Part shown: positions 29,599-40,300 of the stretch, in pieces | How the letters are laid out: each line of letters starts with the position of its first letter | How positions within the stretch are numbered: the stretch's first letter is position 1 | From: Ctenopharyngodon idella | Lineage: Eukaryota > Chordata > Actinopteri > Cypriniformes > Xenocyprididae | NCBI RefSeq assembly: GCF_019924925.1 | Contig: NC_067239.1 | Coordinates: 1,099,501-1,163,500 of the forward strand | DNA length: 64,000 nt | Reading direction: 5' to 3' | The notes under the pieces: model-generated | Told to the model about the DNA's origin: nothing | What the model saw: only the letters and a program-made list of their open reading frames with translations | Database searches by the model: none | Position numbers and translations under genes: made by a program

Positions 29599-30834
29599 TA
29601 CAAGCCAACTGCAAATGTTTAATTTAACATCTGTCTTTTAAATGCAATTAACAAAAGTGTCTTTATAATATGTTATTTTATTAAATTATAGGGCTGTTTA
29701 TGCAGAGCTTGGTTAATCGGGTCAATAAGAGACTATTAACTAAAACTCTTCCATTTTATTATACAAATGTGGCATTAAAATTAATATTAAAATTATGTTT
29801 ACAAATGTATAAAATTAAAAAAACAAACAAACATATACATTGGTTCATGGATTCACAGAGAAAAGTAGAAGTTATTTGTTTCCAAGCCCTGCCTAAAACA
29901 CAAAAAAACAAGCACTACAAATTAATAATAATAAAAAATATATACAGACACCTCATATTTATTAGTAGATTACATTTAATAAATTACACTTTCATGAAAA
30001 CGTGCAATTGTTTGGGCTGAGATCTTATTGCAGTTACACAGTTTTGACCAGCAGGTGTCGCAAGCGTGTTTCGAGCGCTTCAGAATAGTGAATCATTTTG
30101 TGACGCAATTGACCCTTCGCCAGGAGTTTGATTGACAGGCAATCTAACCAATCATAACGCAGAATCCGCCATTTTGTCCGACAAAGCAGTCAGGGGAGTT
30201 AGCAGATTAACGTAATTGGACTTGAACTTAAAAAATGGTGTGTACTGATGTCTTTCAACGATTGAAACAACATTCCTTCTCATGTTCATTCATGTTTATT
30301 TGATGCCATAAATGAACTAGTAGGAAGAGATGATCGGTTCACAAGCTGCGTGAACTGAGGTGCTACAGTGATCTGCCATGACACATTAAAAAGCCACAAA
30401 ACGATATTTATTGTTTAAATTTCTTTAAAAATGACAACATTTGAAATTTGAGACTCCGTTTCATATCAAAAGTAACCTGCTCTGTCTAGTCTGTCGATGC
30501 GTTGTCAGTGTCCTCTACAGAAAAAAGTACAGAAAGGTTTAATACATTTATTCATTTAGCAGATGCTTTTTGAGGTGACTTAAAATCACTAAACATTCAG
30601 ATGTTAATACCAAAGACCATATATATATATAAAATGAATGACAAAATAGAGATCCCTCTTGGAAACAACTTTCATATTTGCTAGATTGTAATACACTATT
30701 TTTCATGGGAAAAAATAAATAGAAAAAGGGAATAAGCAGATAGAAGTAAGGCTTTAATGAAGTTTTTACATGACACTGGACTAATCAGTAGAATGTAATT
30801 AGAGATTGAAGAAGTCATTATAGAAGGCGGCACT
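29599..30834. other. Intergenic stretch upstream of gene B
   Basis: No supported gene. It contains an AT-rich stretch to about 30,010 and, at 30,030-30,240, a GC-richer block that may be an old repeat. The short open frame at 29,700-30,020 is AT-driven and resembles nothing. Confidence 0.4.
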
Positions 30835-30869
30835 AAACACATTTAACGATCCACCAGAAAACTAAAAGA

Positions 30870-31042
30870 AGAAGAAGAGAGATGGGCGGGGTTTATTTGT
30901 TGTTGACACCTGAGGCCTCCTGTGCATGCACATTCAGCATTCTGAGGAAACACCTTTGAGTCCAAGCTGAAAGTAAAGACTTGATTCTTATGAAATGTAG
31001 AAGTTCATATTTAGAGGACATAAAAACGTATAAATATTTACG
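30870..31042 (+). promoter_or_regulatory. NLR non-coding first exon/promoter region, copy 1
   Basis: Homologous to 35,150-35,302. Shared features in order: a GAAGAAGAAGAGAGATGG purine tract, GGTTTATTTGTTGTTGACAC, a GAAAGTAAAG motif (30,968-30,977) and a splice donor CG/GTAAGT at 31,042/31,043. By position and conservation it is a likely 5' UTR exon with promoter. The gene it served may have been displaced by the LINE and gypsy remnants that follow at once, or it is an alternative first exon of gene B. Confidence 0.55.
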
Positions 31043-31058
31043 GTAAGTTCATTTATGT

Positions 31059-31900
31059 ATGTCATATTATTGTACGATGTTTCTGTTTGCTATCATAAAC
31101 TCAAGCTGTATTAGCTTCAGATCTGGTTGTGATTTTCCACTCTCCTCCTTAACACAATGTATTTATCGTTTGAGTAAGTGGATGGCTTCAAACTTTCTAA
31201 AATTAAACTCTGACAAGACTAATATCCTGTCACTTGATCCCAAATGTCTTATCTCTTCTCTGTCAAATCTCTGTTTAGACATTGATGTTGTTTTATCTAG
31301 TATTTCAACTACAGTTTGTAATCTTTAAGTAATTTTTGACTACACACTGTGTTTTGCATCTCATATTAGTCACCTCGTAAAAACCTAATTTTTTCATCTT
31401 CGTAATATTGCTAGTTTACATTCCTCACTCAATAGAAAGGATGCAGAAATGGTTATCAATGCTTTCAGTACATCACATCTGGACTACAGTAGCTCTCTTT
31501 TATTTGGTCTTCCAACTGAATTGCTTCACTCTTTATAACAGAATTCTGTTGCAAATTTCCTTCACTCCTATACTTCAGCAACTTCACTGGCTTCAGTTTC
31601 CTGCCATATACAGTTTATGATCTTAGTAATGGACTTTGCATGGTATGTCATGACATAAACTTATCTTGAATTGCTCCATTCTTATACACCTGGACACACC
31701 CTTCGGTCTGCAGGAGATAAACTACTCACCGTACCCGAGTTTAGACTGTCATCTATAGGGCGAGAGCTTTTATTATCTCTGTGCTTAAGATATGGGACAA
31801 TCTTCAGCAATCTCTTCGTGAAACCCTGGACTTTCAGACCTTTAAAACATCTGAATGTTTCTGCATGTAGCAGGAGAAGAGGCGATTAAAGTCTGTAACC
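31059..31900 (+). pseudogene. L2/CR1-group LINE reverse transcriptase, 3' remnant
   Basis: Shows in order SKWMASNFLKLNSDKTNILSL, then (another frame) LRNIASLHSSLNRKD..., HLDYSSSLLFGLP, QLHWLQFP and TPGHTLRSAGDKLLTVP. This is the thumb-to-C-terminal region of an L2-type ORF2. Multiple stops; the catalytic YADD box is not included. Confidence 0.75.
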
Positions 31901-32010
31901 CATTTCACTTCACAGAAGAGGGGAAAGACAAAATACTAAAGTGCTAAAGAACAAGTTTAAAGACTTCTACCTCACTTGAACCTCATAAAAACTAACTGTA
32001 CATTAGACAT

Positions 32011-33350
32011 GTGTTCTTCACGCACTCGCAGGGACCCACAGAAACGATTGACGCTTATGTCACAGACCTGAAAAATAAAGCAAAAGACTATGAGTTCGGG
32101 GATCTGCACGACTCATTAATTTGTGACAGAATTGTATGTGGCATAAAAGACAATCAATTAAGAGGAGGACTGCTGAGAGAGGCAGACCTCTCACTTGAAA
32201 AAGCCATCGACATTTGTAGGGCCAGTGAGATTACATCAAGTCAGATGAAAGCACTGAACGATGAGATGGAGGTACACAGAGTCAAAACAGTGTGCTGACA
32301 AAAAAGGAAAGCAGCAAATGCGGCAACAAGCATGAATACAGAAATTTTCCTGCCGCTGGGAAAACATGTTAAAACTGTCAAAAGAAAAAATTGCCAAATA
32401 TGTCGGCACAGATAGAAGAGACAGTGTCCAAATGTGCGTCCTGCAATGAGAACAAGAACAGCCACACGCAATACCTGGACGAAGAGTGTCACAGAGATCT
32501 TTTACCATAATGGGTCAGTGTTTCTGTTTTGTGTAGATTACTTTTCAAAGAATACAGAAATCAGAAAGTTCACTGACACTACGTGTCGAGGGATGATCCA
32601 GGAGATTAAGTCCATTTTTGCAAAGCATGATATTGCATATATATTAGTATCTGACAACGGACCTCAATATGCCAGTGCTGAGTTTCCTATCTTTGCAGAG
32701 GAGTGGGACATCAAGCATGTGACATCCAGTCCTGGTTACACACAATCAAATGGTCAAACGGAAAGGACTGTGCAAACTGTAAAGAATCTGTTGAAGAAAT
32801 CAAAAGTCAAAACAGTGACCCATGTATTGCACTACTTGAGTACAGTTACACACCAGTCAAAGGGATAGGTTTGTGTCTTGTTTGTCTCTTGTTGTTGGGG
32901 CGACATCTCAGGACAAAGCTGCCAACGTCATCTGCACTACTTACATTGGATGCCATGATTCAAGTGCAAGAAAGTTAAAAGAAGGACAGAGAAAGCAAAA
33001 GTTCTATTATGACAGGCAGACAAAGCACTTGCCAGATCTGCAACCTGGAGAGAGGATCAGAATACAGAAAGGAGAGTCTTGGCAACCTGCTGTAGTCCAA
33101 AGGAAACATGAGCATCCAAGATCCTTTGTGGTCAGAACACCAGATTGTAACCTGTTCAGGAGGAATCACAAACATCTAAGGAAAACAAAAGAGAGAGATA
33201 AGTCAGTATTTGACCAGACCATCATGGAAATCATGGAATCAGTGGTCAGCAGGAGGTTGAACAGTTACAAAACAATGTTTCTGATACTCATGACAAGAAA
33301 ATACCTGAGACTCACATTGGTTTTGTTACAGACTACATGTTTATGACTCT
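32011..33350 (+). pseudogene. Decayed Ty3/gypsy gag and integrase remnant
   Basis: 32,011-32,298 encodes a gag-like segment (SQGPTETIDAYVTDLKNKAK ... LICDRIVCGI). It is followed closely, from about 32,490, by an integrase core with a CVDYFSKN first-Asp region, LVSDNGPQYAS (second Asp) and QSNGQTERTVQ (Glu), then a GERIRIQKGESWQPA C-terminal segment. Protease, reverse transcriptase and RNase H are deleted between them. It is unrelated in detail to the intact gypsy element at 7120. Stops and frame changes are present. Confidence 0.8.
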
Positions 33351-33407
33351 GTTGAATTTTGTTGTTATATGCAAATGAAAAAAAATAAATAAATAAAAGA
33401 AGAGGGA

Positions 33408-33536
33408 TGTTATATATGTGGATGTATTGTGTGCCCGTTGGGCATCCGTAGTAGTCACTTGGAGGAGTGTGGAAAAGATATAATAAGAGATACTGGCATC
33501 TGAGCAACATGTCCGAGTCCTCTCGTCAATATAACA
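33408..33536 (+). repeat. Putative short 3' LTR of the gypsy remnant
   Basis: Begins TGTTATATATG right after a purine tract (AAAAGAAGAGGGA) and ends AATATAACA, giving TG...CA ends with short inverse symmetry (TGTTATA/TATAACA). It follows the gypsy integrase remnant. No 5' LTR was found, so the length and identity are tentative. Confidence 0.5.
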
Positions 33537-33557
33537 GATACCTGCGGACTTGTACTA

Positions 33558-33560
<3 letters not shown>

Positions 33561-33602
<42 letters not shown>
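33561..33602. repeat. CA microsatellite
   Basis: Uninterrupted (CA)n, about 21 units. Confidence 0.95.
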
Positions 33603-33603
<1 letters not shown>

Positions 33604-34179
33604 GGACGCACATTCATGAACACAAACAAACTGTTCAGAGTATTACCGGCTTTCTTTTTCACAGGGATGAACTTAATCCTCAGATCAATCAGTTTAAAAA
33701 ATAAATACAAAACCTGTCCTAACTGAAAGAAAACAAGTTGAATATTTGGTGATAATGTAGCATAACAAGAGATTTAAAAGCTGTTTTTTGTAGGCCAGTC
33801 ATTTTTGACCGGGAACACCTCAAGTGTGACTTTGTTCCATTTTTTACAATGTTGCTGTCAGGAAACACAGACCAGATGATGGTGAGTAATGGTAAGACAG
33901 TAAGTTTATTTAACAACAGGCAGATGGTAATGCAGATTAAACCAGCAGATGAGTGAAGACACAGGCTGGGATCCAACAAGCAGGTGAGGAGAACAACACA
34001 CACAAACAGTCACAGGTAATGATGATGAATAACTTTCCTTTCCTTTCTTGCAGATAGATGAGAAGAAGACTGGAGATGATCAACACACAGGTGGGTAAAA
34101 ACAGGTAGGTAGCAGGATGAGATACACAGAGGGAGTCCAAGACGAGATCACAGCAGGTAAATAGACTTCAGTGGCCTGT
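33603..34179. other. Unassigned repetitive sequence
   Basis: No supported gene. It contains repeated GATGA and ACACAGG stretches of the kind found in old LTR-element flanks; the minus-strand open frames carry no recognisable domain. Confidence 0.3.
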
Positions 34180-34615
34180 TGCACAAAGCATTGAAGCATT
34201 CAAATGCATTGATATAGTCAGATATTTTCTTTCAGATGCCTTCTCAAACGTTCACTGCAGCAGCAGTGTTTATCCCTGCTTTGTAAATGCATTTAATTTC
34301 ATGATATTTTTCATAACAATCTCTTAATCTTACACGAAAGTGAATTGCATGGCTCTCTGGAGAGAAGTGAATCAAACAGATTCTGTGTTCTGTGTGACTG
34401 GCTGTTTGCCGCACGTGTCACACTTTCAGGTGCACATGCTTTAGAGTTGATCGCAAACTCTGGATTAAACCTGAGTTGACAGAGAACGTTTATACCAAGC
34501 GTTGTGAGCCCGTTGAACCTGATCTAAACCAGGTTGGATTTATATGGATTTGTCAACTCCAAACCTACTCTGAAACTCAGAGTTTGTTCAACTAGCTTCA
34601 TGTAACAGGCCTTAG
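34180..34615. mobile_element. MITE-like element with CCTGTT/AACAGG ends
   Basis: Left GTGGCCTGTTGCACAAAGC and right CATGTAACAGGCCTTA are partial inverse complements. The interior has ACTCAGAGTTTG-type repeats also seen near 20,820-20,900. No coding content; class uncertain (Harbinger-like). Confidence 0.45.
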
Positions 34616-34894
34616 GTGAGCGACAATCCAGGGAGAACAACAGGAGGGTCTTAGACGAGACTAGACAAGGAGCGTGTATGTGCTGAGTCCTTTTAAACTG
34701 GTGCAGACAGTGATGGGTAACAGCTGGAGGTGATCAGTGATTGTGACAGTGATTGCAAACAGTGCGCAAGTGAGCAGAAGGAGGGATGATGGGAAATGGA
34801 GTTCGGAGTGGGTGATAGAGCTGGTGACTGTGACAGTACTTCCCCCTCCCGGAAGGCGCAAACTCGCACCAAAAGAAGTCCACCTTCAGGGTGG

Positions 34895-35032
34895 CACCGG
34901 CAGCGCAGATGATCAGGGAGATGCCGGCAACTCGGGGAGCCATGGAGGCGCTGGCCGTTCAGGGAGCCATGGAGGCGCCAGCAGCTCAGGAGACCAGGGC
35001 GGCGCCGGTAACTCGGGAGACCATGGAGGATG
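34895..35032 (+). repeat. 27-bp GC-rich minisatellite
   Basis: About four tandem 27-bp units with the core GGAGCCATGGAGGCGC, translating as GNSGSHGGA-like nonapeptides. The preceding sequence (GACAGTACTTCCCCCTCCCG, 34,834-34,853) resembles the internal edge of a fish LTR element. Probably a gag-region repeat rather than a host gene. Confidence 0.6.
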
Positions 35033-35149
35033 GGCCTTCGTGACCTTGTCCAGGATAACAGGTTCAGCCACTAAGGACACAGGCTTATGCACACTCCAGT
35101 ATAGTAGGTGGCGCTGAACACACTCAACGATGGACTGAAACCCGATAGA

Positions 35150-35302
35150 AAACTAAAAGAAGAAGAAGAGAGATGGACAGGGTTTATTTGTTGTTGACAC
35201 CTGAGGCCTCCTGCTCCTTCTGAGAAAACACCTTTGTGTTCAAACCGAAAGTAAAGACTCGATTCTTAAGCATGTAAAAACCGTCATAAATATTACATTA
35301 TG
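35150..35302 (+). promoter_or_regulatory. NLR non-coding first exon/promoter region, copy 2 (gene B)
   Basis: Conserved with 30,870-31,042, ending at donor ATG/GTAAGT (35,302/35,303), about 1.9 kb upstream of the coding first exon of gene B. It holds a GAAAGTAAAG motif (35,247-35,256) resembling half of an interferon-stimulated response element. The start site is not determinable here. It is the best candidate 5' UTR exon of gene B. Confidence 0.6.
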
Positions 35303-35849
35303 GTAAGTTTATTTCTTGGCTTCTGATATCATGTCACATTATTGTACACTGTTTTCTGTTTATTATCATAAATTTAAAGCTCAATATAGGGAGTTGTGAT
35401 GTAAAATGACGACAAGTTCATCTTCAGAGGCCATTTTTATAAACATATGAAACATATTCATAAACTAATTTAAAACTGTGTTTTAAGAACTAGAACTATC
35501 AATTACTTAGGGCTAATCAGTTTTACTTTTCAGATTCAAATGAGACCAATCTACCTTTTTATGAAATGTTATGACCAGTCTTGAAGAAAAAACTAGACTG
35601 ACTTGTAAGACTAATCTAAGGCTGAATGTGTTGGAATAATATGATTACAGTGAAATTTGAGTTGTGATTTCGTAGTTCATTTTTAATGAACTTGTTTGTT
35701 TATTAATACATTATAACTCAATCATTTGAACAATTGAACAGGCTACATGTCTAAGCTTTCAGGGTTTATTCACTAGTGCTTCAACAACTAAAAATCAGTA
35801 ATGAAAATAATCATCAACAGATGTGATTATCAGTTAGTTCAAGGTTCAA

Positions 35850-36800
35850 GGTTCAAAATTTATTATAAGCCCAGGGGGCGTTTTTTTTGGTGCAGCATAA
35901 AATTTCTAAACATATCATACAAAACACACAAACAAAACACAAACAGCAAACACAACATTCTGACATCCTACAAGTTTAAAAGTCTTACAGCAGTGGGAAT
36001 AAAAGAATATCTATACCGATTGCTTTTGAGTTTAGGCATACTATAACGTATACCAGAAGGAAGCATTTTAAACTCATGGAACAGTGGATGAGTACAATCT
36101 GCAAGAATAGCTCTAGCTTTCTGTAAGACAAACCGTTCAAAACTATTTAATAACCCAGTCTGCTTAATGCCAATAATCTTACTACCATGATTGACAATAC
36201 CATTCAATGAGTTTCTATGTTTAACATTTACATTACCATACCAACAGCATATAGTAAAGCAAAGTACAGATTCAATATAAGATTTATAATACATAGTCAT
36301 AAGAGTCCTACTAATATTAAAAGTAGAGAGCCTTCGAAGACAGTGTAACCGTTGCTGGCCTTTTTTGCATACAGCTTCAACATGAGTATCGAAACGCAAC
36401 TTATTATCAATGATAAGCCCAAGATACTTGTAACTACTGGCCCATTCCGCCATTTGACCTTTTATTCTAGTTGGTTGAGGAGACGAAGGACTGGATCTAA
36501 AATCAATTACCATATCTTTGGTCTTTTTTATGTTTACTTGCAAATGCACTGTCACACCATGTCATAAAATCATTTACCACTGCAACATGACAGTTCTCAT
36601 CCTTAGTCAACAAACTAACAATAACAGTATCATCAGCGAATTTTAAAATGAACCTGTCTTTGTGTCTACTCATACAATCATTAGTATATAAAATATAGAG
36701 CAAGGGTGAAAGAACACATCTTTGAGGACAACCTGTGGATGTAATAAGGGTGTAAAAAGTTGGATATGAGCACTGACACAGAGAATCTGTCATTCACCTT
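35850..36800 (-). pseudogene. Non-LTR retrotransposon 3' half (Rex/CR1-like), minus strand
   Basis: On the minus strand, CVLSPLLYILYTNDC, the catalytic box as ILKFADDTVIV (FADD near 36,629-36,640), then KTKDMVIDFR, YKYLGLIIDNKLRFDTH, QQRLHCLRRL and FERFVLQKARAI, ending RYRYSFIPTAVRLLNL. It reads in two overlapping frames joined by one shift near 36,530. The 3' end (35,842-35,862 on the plus strand) carries a short repeat of GGTTCAA units, the microsatellite tail typical of such LINEs. It sits in the intron between the gene B UTR exon and coding exon 1. Confidence 0.8.
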
Positions 36801-36879
36801 ACAGCAGCAGAAAACACATGAACTCTCTGAACAGGAAGGGATTCAGGCTTTTTCTCATGATGTTTTAGTTCAATGTTCA

Positions 36880-37130
36880 ATAAGACACAAGAGCATCAGT
36901 GAGGTCAGACAGTGACGTTGGGTAATGGGGTCTGGATCACTGATCCAGTTCAATGAGGTTCAGATCTGGTTCTTCCACAGTCAGTAAACCATTACTTTAT
37001 GGACATCATAAGAAAATGATCCTCCAGAAACTGCTGCTGCAAAGTCTGAAGCACCATGTTCTCCAGAATGTCACTGTCTGTGTAGCATTAACATTTGTTT
37101 TCACTGGAATTACTGGAATAGTTAAAACAT
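36880..37130 (-). pseudogene. Eroded Tc1-like transposase fragment
   Basis: Minus-strand fragment similar in word order to the transposase at 22,656-23,875 (CCTCACTGATG near the start; region matching the FQHD and KGTLN parts). Heavily decayed; no terminus seen. Confidence 0.4.
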
Positions 37131-37165
37131 TATGTATGATTTGTTGTCTGTGTTTCCATATGCAG

Positions 37166-37311
37166 GTCTGAAGTCAGTTTCTCATTATGGAGAACAGAGA
37201 GAGCAGTGAGAGATCTTCATCTGCAGAACCCAGCTGTGTGTCTATGAAGAGTAATAGATCCATGCCTACTCCTCCTGGATTCAGTGATGAAACAGTGACT
37301 CCTGATCAACT
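37166..37311 (+). CDS. Gene B coding exon 1 (start codon, peptide repeat 1)
   Basis: Acceptor ATGCAG at 37,160-37,165; the first ATG at 37,187-37,189 opens MENRESSERSSSAEPSCVSM. Donor ACT/GTGAGT at 37,311/37,312. The ATG is the first in the exon and leads in phase into exon 2. It shares the RSSSAEPSCVSMKS core with exon 2. Confidence 0.82.
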
Positions 37312-40300
37312 GTGAGTATAAACATGAAGTTGGTGATTTAACTGCTCCAGTGAAACTAGGAGGAGACAAATAATGTGAGAATCAAAAACACACTGAATGC
37401 ACAGAGAGATGAGTTTGGTTTTTATTTCTGATTTCACCTCAAATCTGTGGACAAACGTTAAGTGAATAGAAACAGGCAGTAAAGAAAACAAATTGACTTT
37501 GATAACAAATCAAATGTTATAATAAATAAAACAGCAGGCAGAACTAAAGGTAGAATTATTTTGGTGTGTTTTCTCAGTATCTCCAGGAGGAGGAAGAGCC
37601 TGAGATCTTCATCTGCAGAACCCAGCTGTGTGTCTATGAAGAGTGACGGATCCATGAATCCTCCTGAATTCAGTGATGAAACAGTGACCTCTGACATCAG
37701 GTGAGACACAAAATTACAAATTTATTAATGCAGGAATCAAATAAATTACAAACGATTAGTCAGATGGCTTACTGTGATTACTTGGTTGCGCACCAAATCA
37801 TCTGACATTGTCTTGTCAGTCATTTCTCCTTACTAACCAAGATGGCGGAAGTGTATCTGGCTTGCCGTCTCCCTCGTTTGTCTCAGTTTGGTGTACCTGC
37901 TCGTCTGGTATCTGTACTGTTTGTAATGTGCGTGGGCTAATTAATGCTAGGTCCATATGCAACAAAACTTTTATTTTAAATGACTTTTTCACCAGAGGTA
38001 ACTTGGATATTCTATTCCTGACGGAGACCTGGGCCAGTGCTGGTGAGCTGTCAGTTTTCGAGGAACTTATTAGCTTGCTTTATTAGTACCCCAAGGTCTG
38101 CTGGTAGGGGTGGTGGTGTTGCTATGGTTTTTAAACAATCACTTAAAATACATGCAGTTTCTGTTTGGAACTACTTGTCGTTTGAGGTACAGTGTGTAGC
38201 GTTACAGTCAGCCTCCTCTGCGCTGTTCTGTGCTCTCATCTATAGGCTCCTATAGATGTAGGCTCTGCCATTGTGAATAAGCCTGTAGGCTTTTATTCTC
38301 GCTTCATAAATTCACTTACTGCTTCTCAGTTTAGCGAGAAATATTTAGCTAATGCTGTTGAAATATCTATCTTGAATGTTGAGTCTTCTTTTGGGCCTGA
38401 TGATTTGATTTCTTTTTCCTACACAGCTTGTTCTGATATTTTAGATTCTATTGCCCCTTTTAAGTTGAAACAACCAAAGCGCAAATCTTATTATTGGCTG
38501 GATAATATCACTCATTCTCTCAGACAGGCTTGTCGTAAAGCTGAGAGGAGATGGAAGCATGATCACTTAACGGTGTCATTTGAGATTTTCAAAGAGTGTC
38601 CGCAAAGTCAGCTAGATCAAAATATTTTTCTAATTTAATTAATACACACTGTCATAGACCTAGGATTTTATTCTCCACGATAAATTCTGTAATTAATCCA
38701 AGTTGCCGATTCCATGCAAAACCTTCAGCTGAACTTTGTGAGAAATTTGTAATGTTTTTTACTGATAAAATGTTAGCTATTTGTTCATCTTTCACTTCAC
38801 AATTCTCAGATTTGTCTTTGAATTCGCCCGCTAGTCCGTTTTTCTTTCATCATTTTCAACATGTTTCTTTAATGGCACTCTCTGATCTAGTTAACAAGAT
38901 AAAGACAACTACCAATTCACTCGATGTTATTCCAACAGAGATTATAAAAGCAACTTTTCCTATAATTGTCCCCAGTATCCGAGTGTTGATTAATTCATCT
39001 CTGGACACTGGGGTGGTCCCAAATAGTTTTAAGCATGCGGTTGTTCAGACTTTGCTTAAAAAACAAGGTTTGGATGAGGGTTGCTTTAATAATTATCGGC
39101 CTGTCTCTAAGCTATCATTTTTATCTAAACTTTTAGAAAAAGTTGTGCAGTCTCAATTGATTCTTTTGATACTGTAGACCATAATGTCCTTATTTGGCAT
39201 TTAGAGCATTTATTCGGTATCAAGGGTACACCCTTACAGTGGTTTAATTCATATCTTAAAGACAGGTCTTTTTCTGTAGAGTTAGATAAGTTCTCTTCAT
39301 CTTCTGCTCCTAATATTAGTGGAGTACCTTAAGGCTCTATTTTGGGTCCACTTCTTTTTAACTTATATATGCGCCCACTGGGTGACATTAAGAAACATAA
39401 TGTTTCATTTCATTTTTATGCTGATGATACACAGCTGTACCTGCCTTTGAAATCTGGCGACTCTATACAGCCTTTATTGGAATGTATCCAGGACATTAAG
39501 AACTGGCTATCAAATAACTTTCTCCAACTTAATGAGGACAAAACGGAATTAATTGTTTTTGGTCCCCCCCAAAATAAGGAGTAGTCTAATAAAGGAGCTG
39601 GGTAATCATTTCCCCTCAGTTTTCTCCCAGGTTAGGAACCTCGGTGTCATCCTAGACTCAGAATTATGTCTATCCAAACAAATTAATTCTGTTGTTAAGA
39701 ACAGTTTTTATCAATTGCGGACTATTTGAAGTTATTCATGCTTTTATTACTTCACGCTTAGATTACTGTAACTCATTGTATCTGGGTCTTCCTCAGTCAT
39801 CGCTTGCACGCCTCCAGATTGTACAAAATGCAGCTGCAAGGTTGTTGACTGGGACAAAGAAATATGATCATGTCACCCCAATTTTAGCTTCGCTTCATTG
39901 GCTCCTGATCCATTTTAGAATCCAGTTTAAAATTCTGTTGTTTGTTTTTAAAGCTCTTAATGATAAAGCCCCATTTTATCTTAAAGATCTTCTTACACCT
40001 CTGTCATCCTCCAGACTTTTAAGATCTACAGACAGGGCTCTATTATTTATTCCTCGCTCCTGTCTAAGATCTAAGGGAGATAGAGCTTTTTCCGTTGCCG
40101 CCCGCCGTCTATGGAACCAATTGCCTTTGGACATCCGCCTTGCACCTTCGATTACCATTTTTAAATCAAAATTGAAAACATATCTCTACTCCCTGGCTTT
40201 TTAATATTTTCCTATTATTATTATTATTATTTTGTTTATTGTCTGTTTTGTTTGGTTTTACTCTATTTTATTTCTGATTTATTTTAGTTTCCTTACTCTG

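Noticed and set aside
29700..30020. 106-residue Lys/Ile-rich frame
   Set aside because: AT-rich composition explains it; no motif and no copy elsewhere in the duplicated units.
33561..33602. Possible CRISPR-like or regular repeat array
   Set aside because: Simple CA microsatellite; no spacers, and the genome is eukaryotic.
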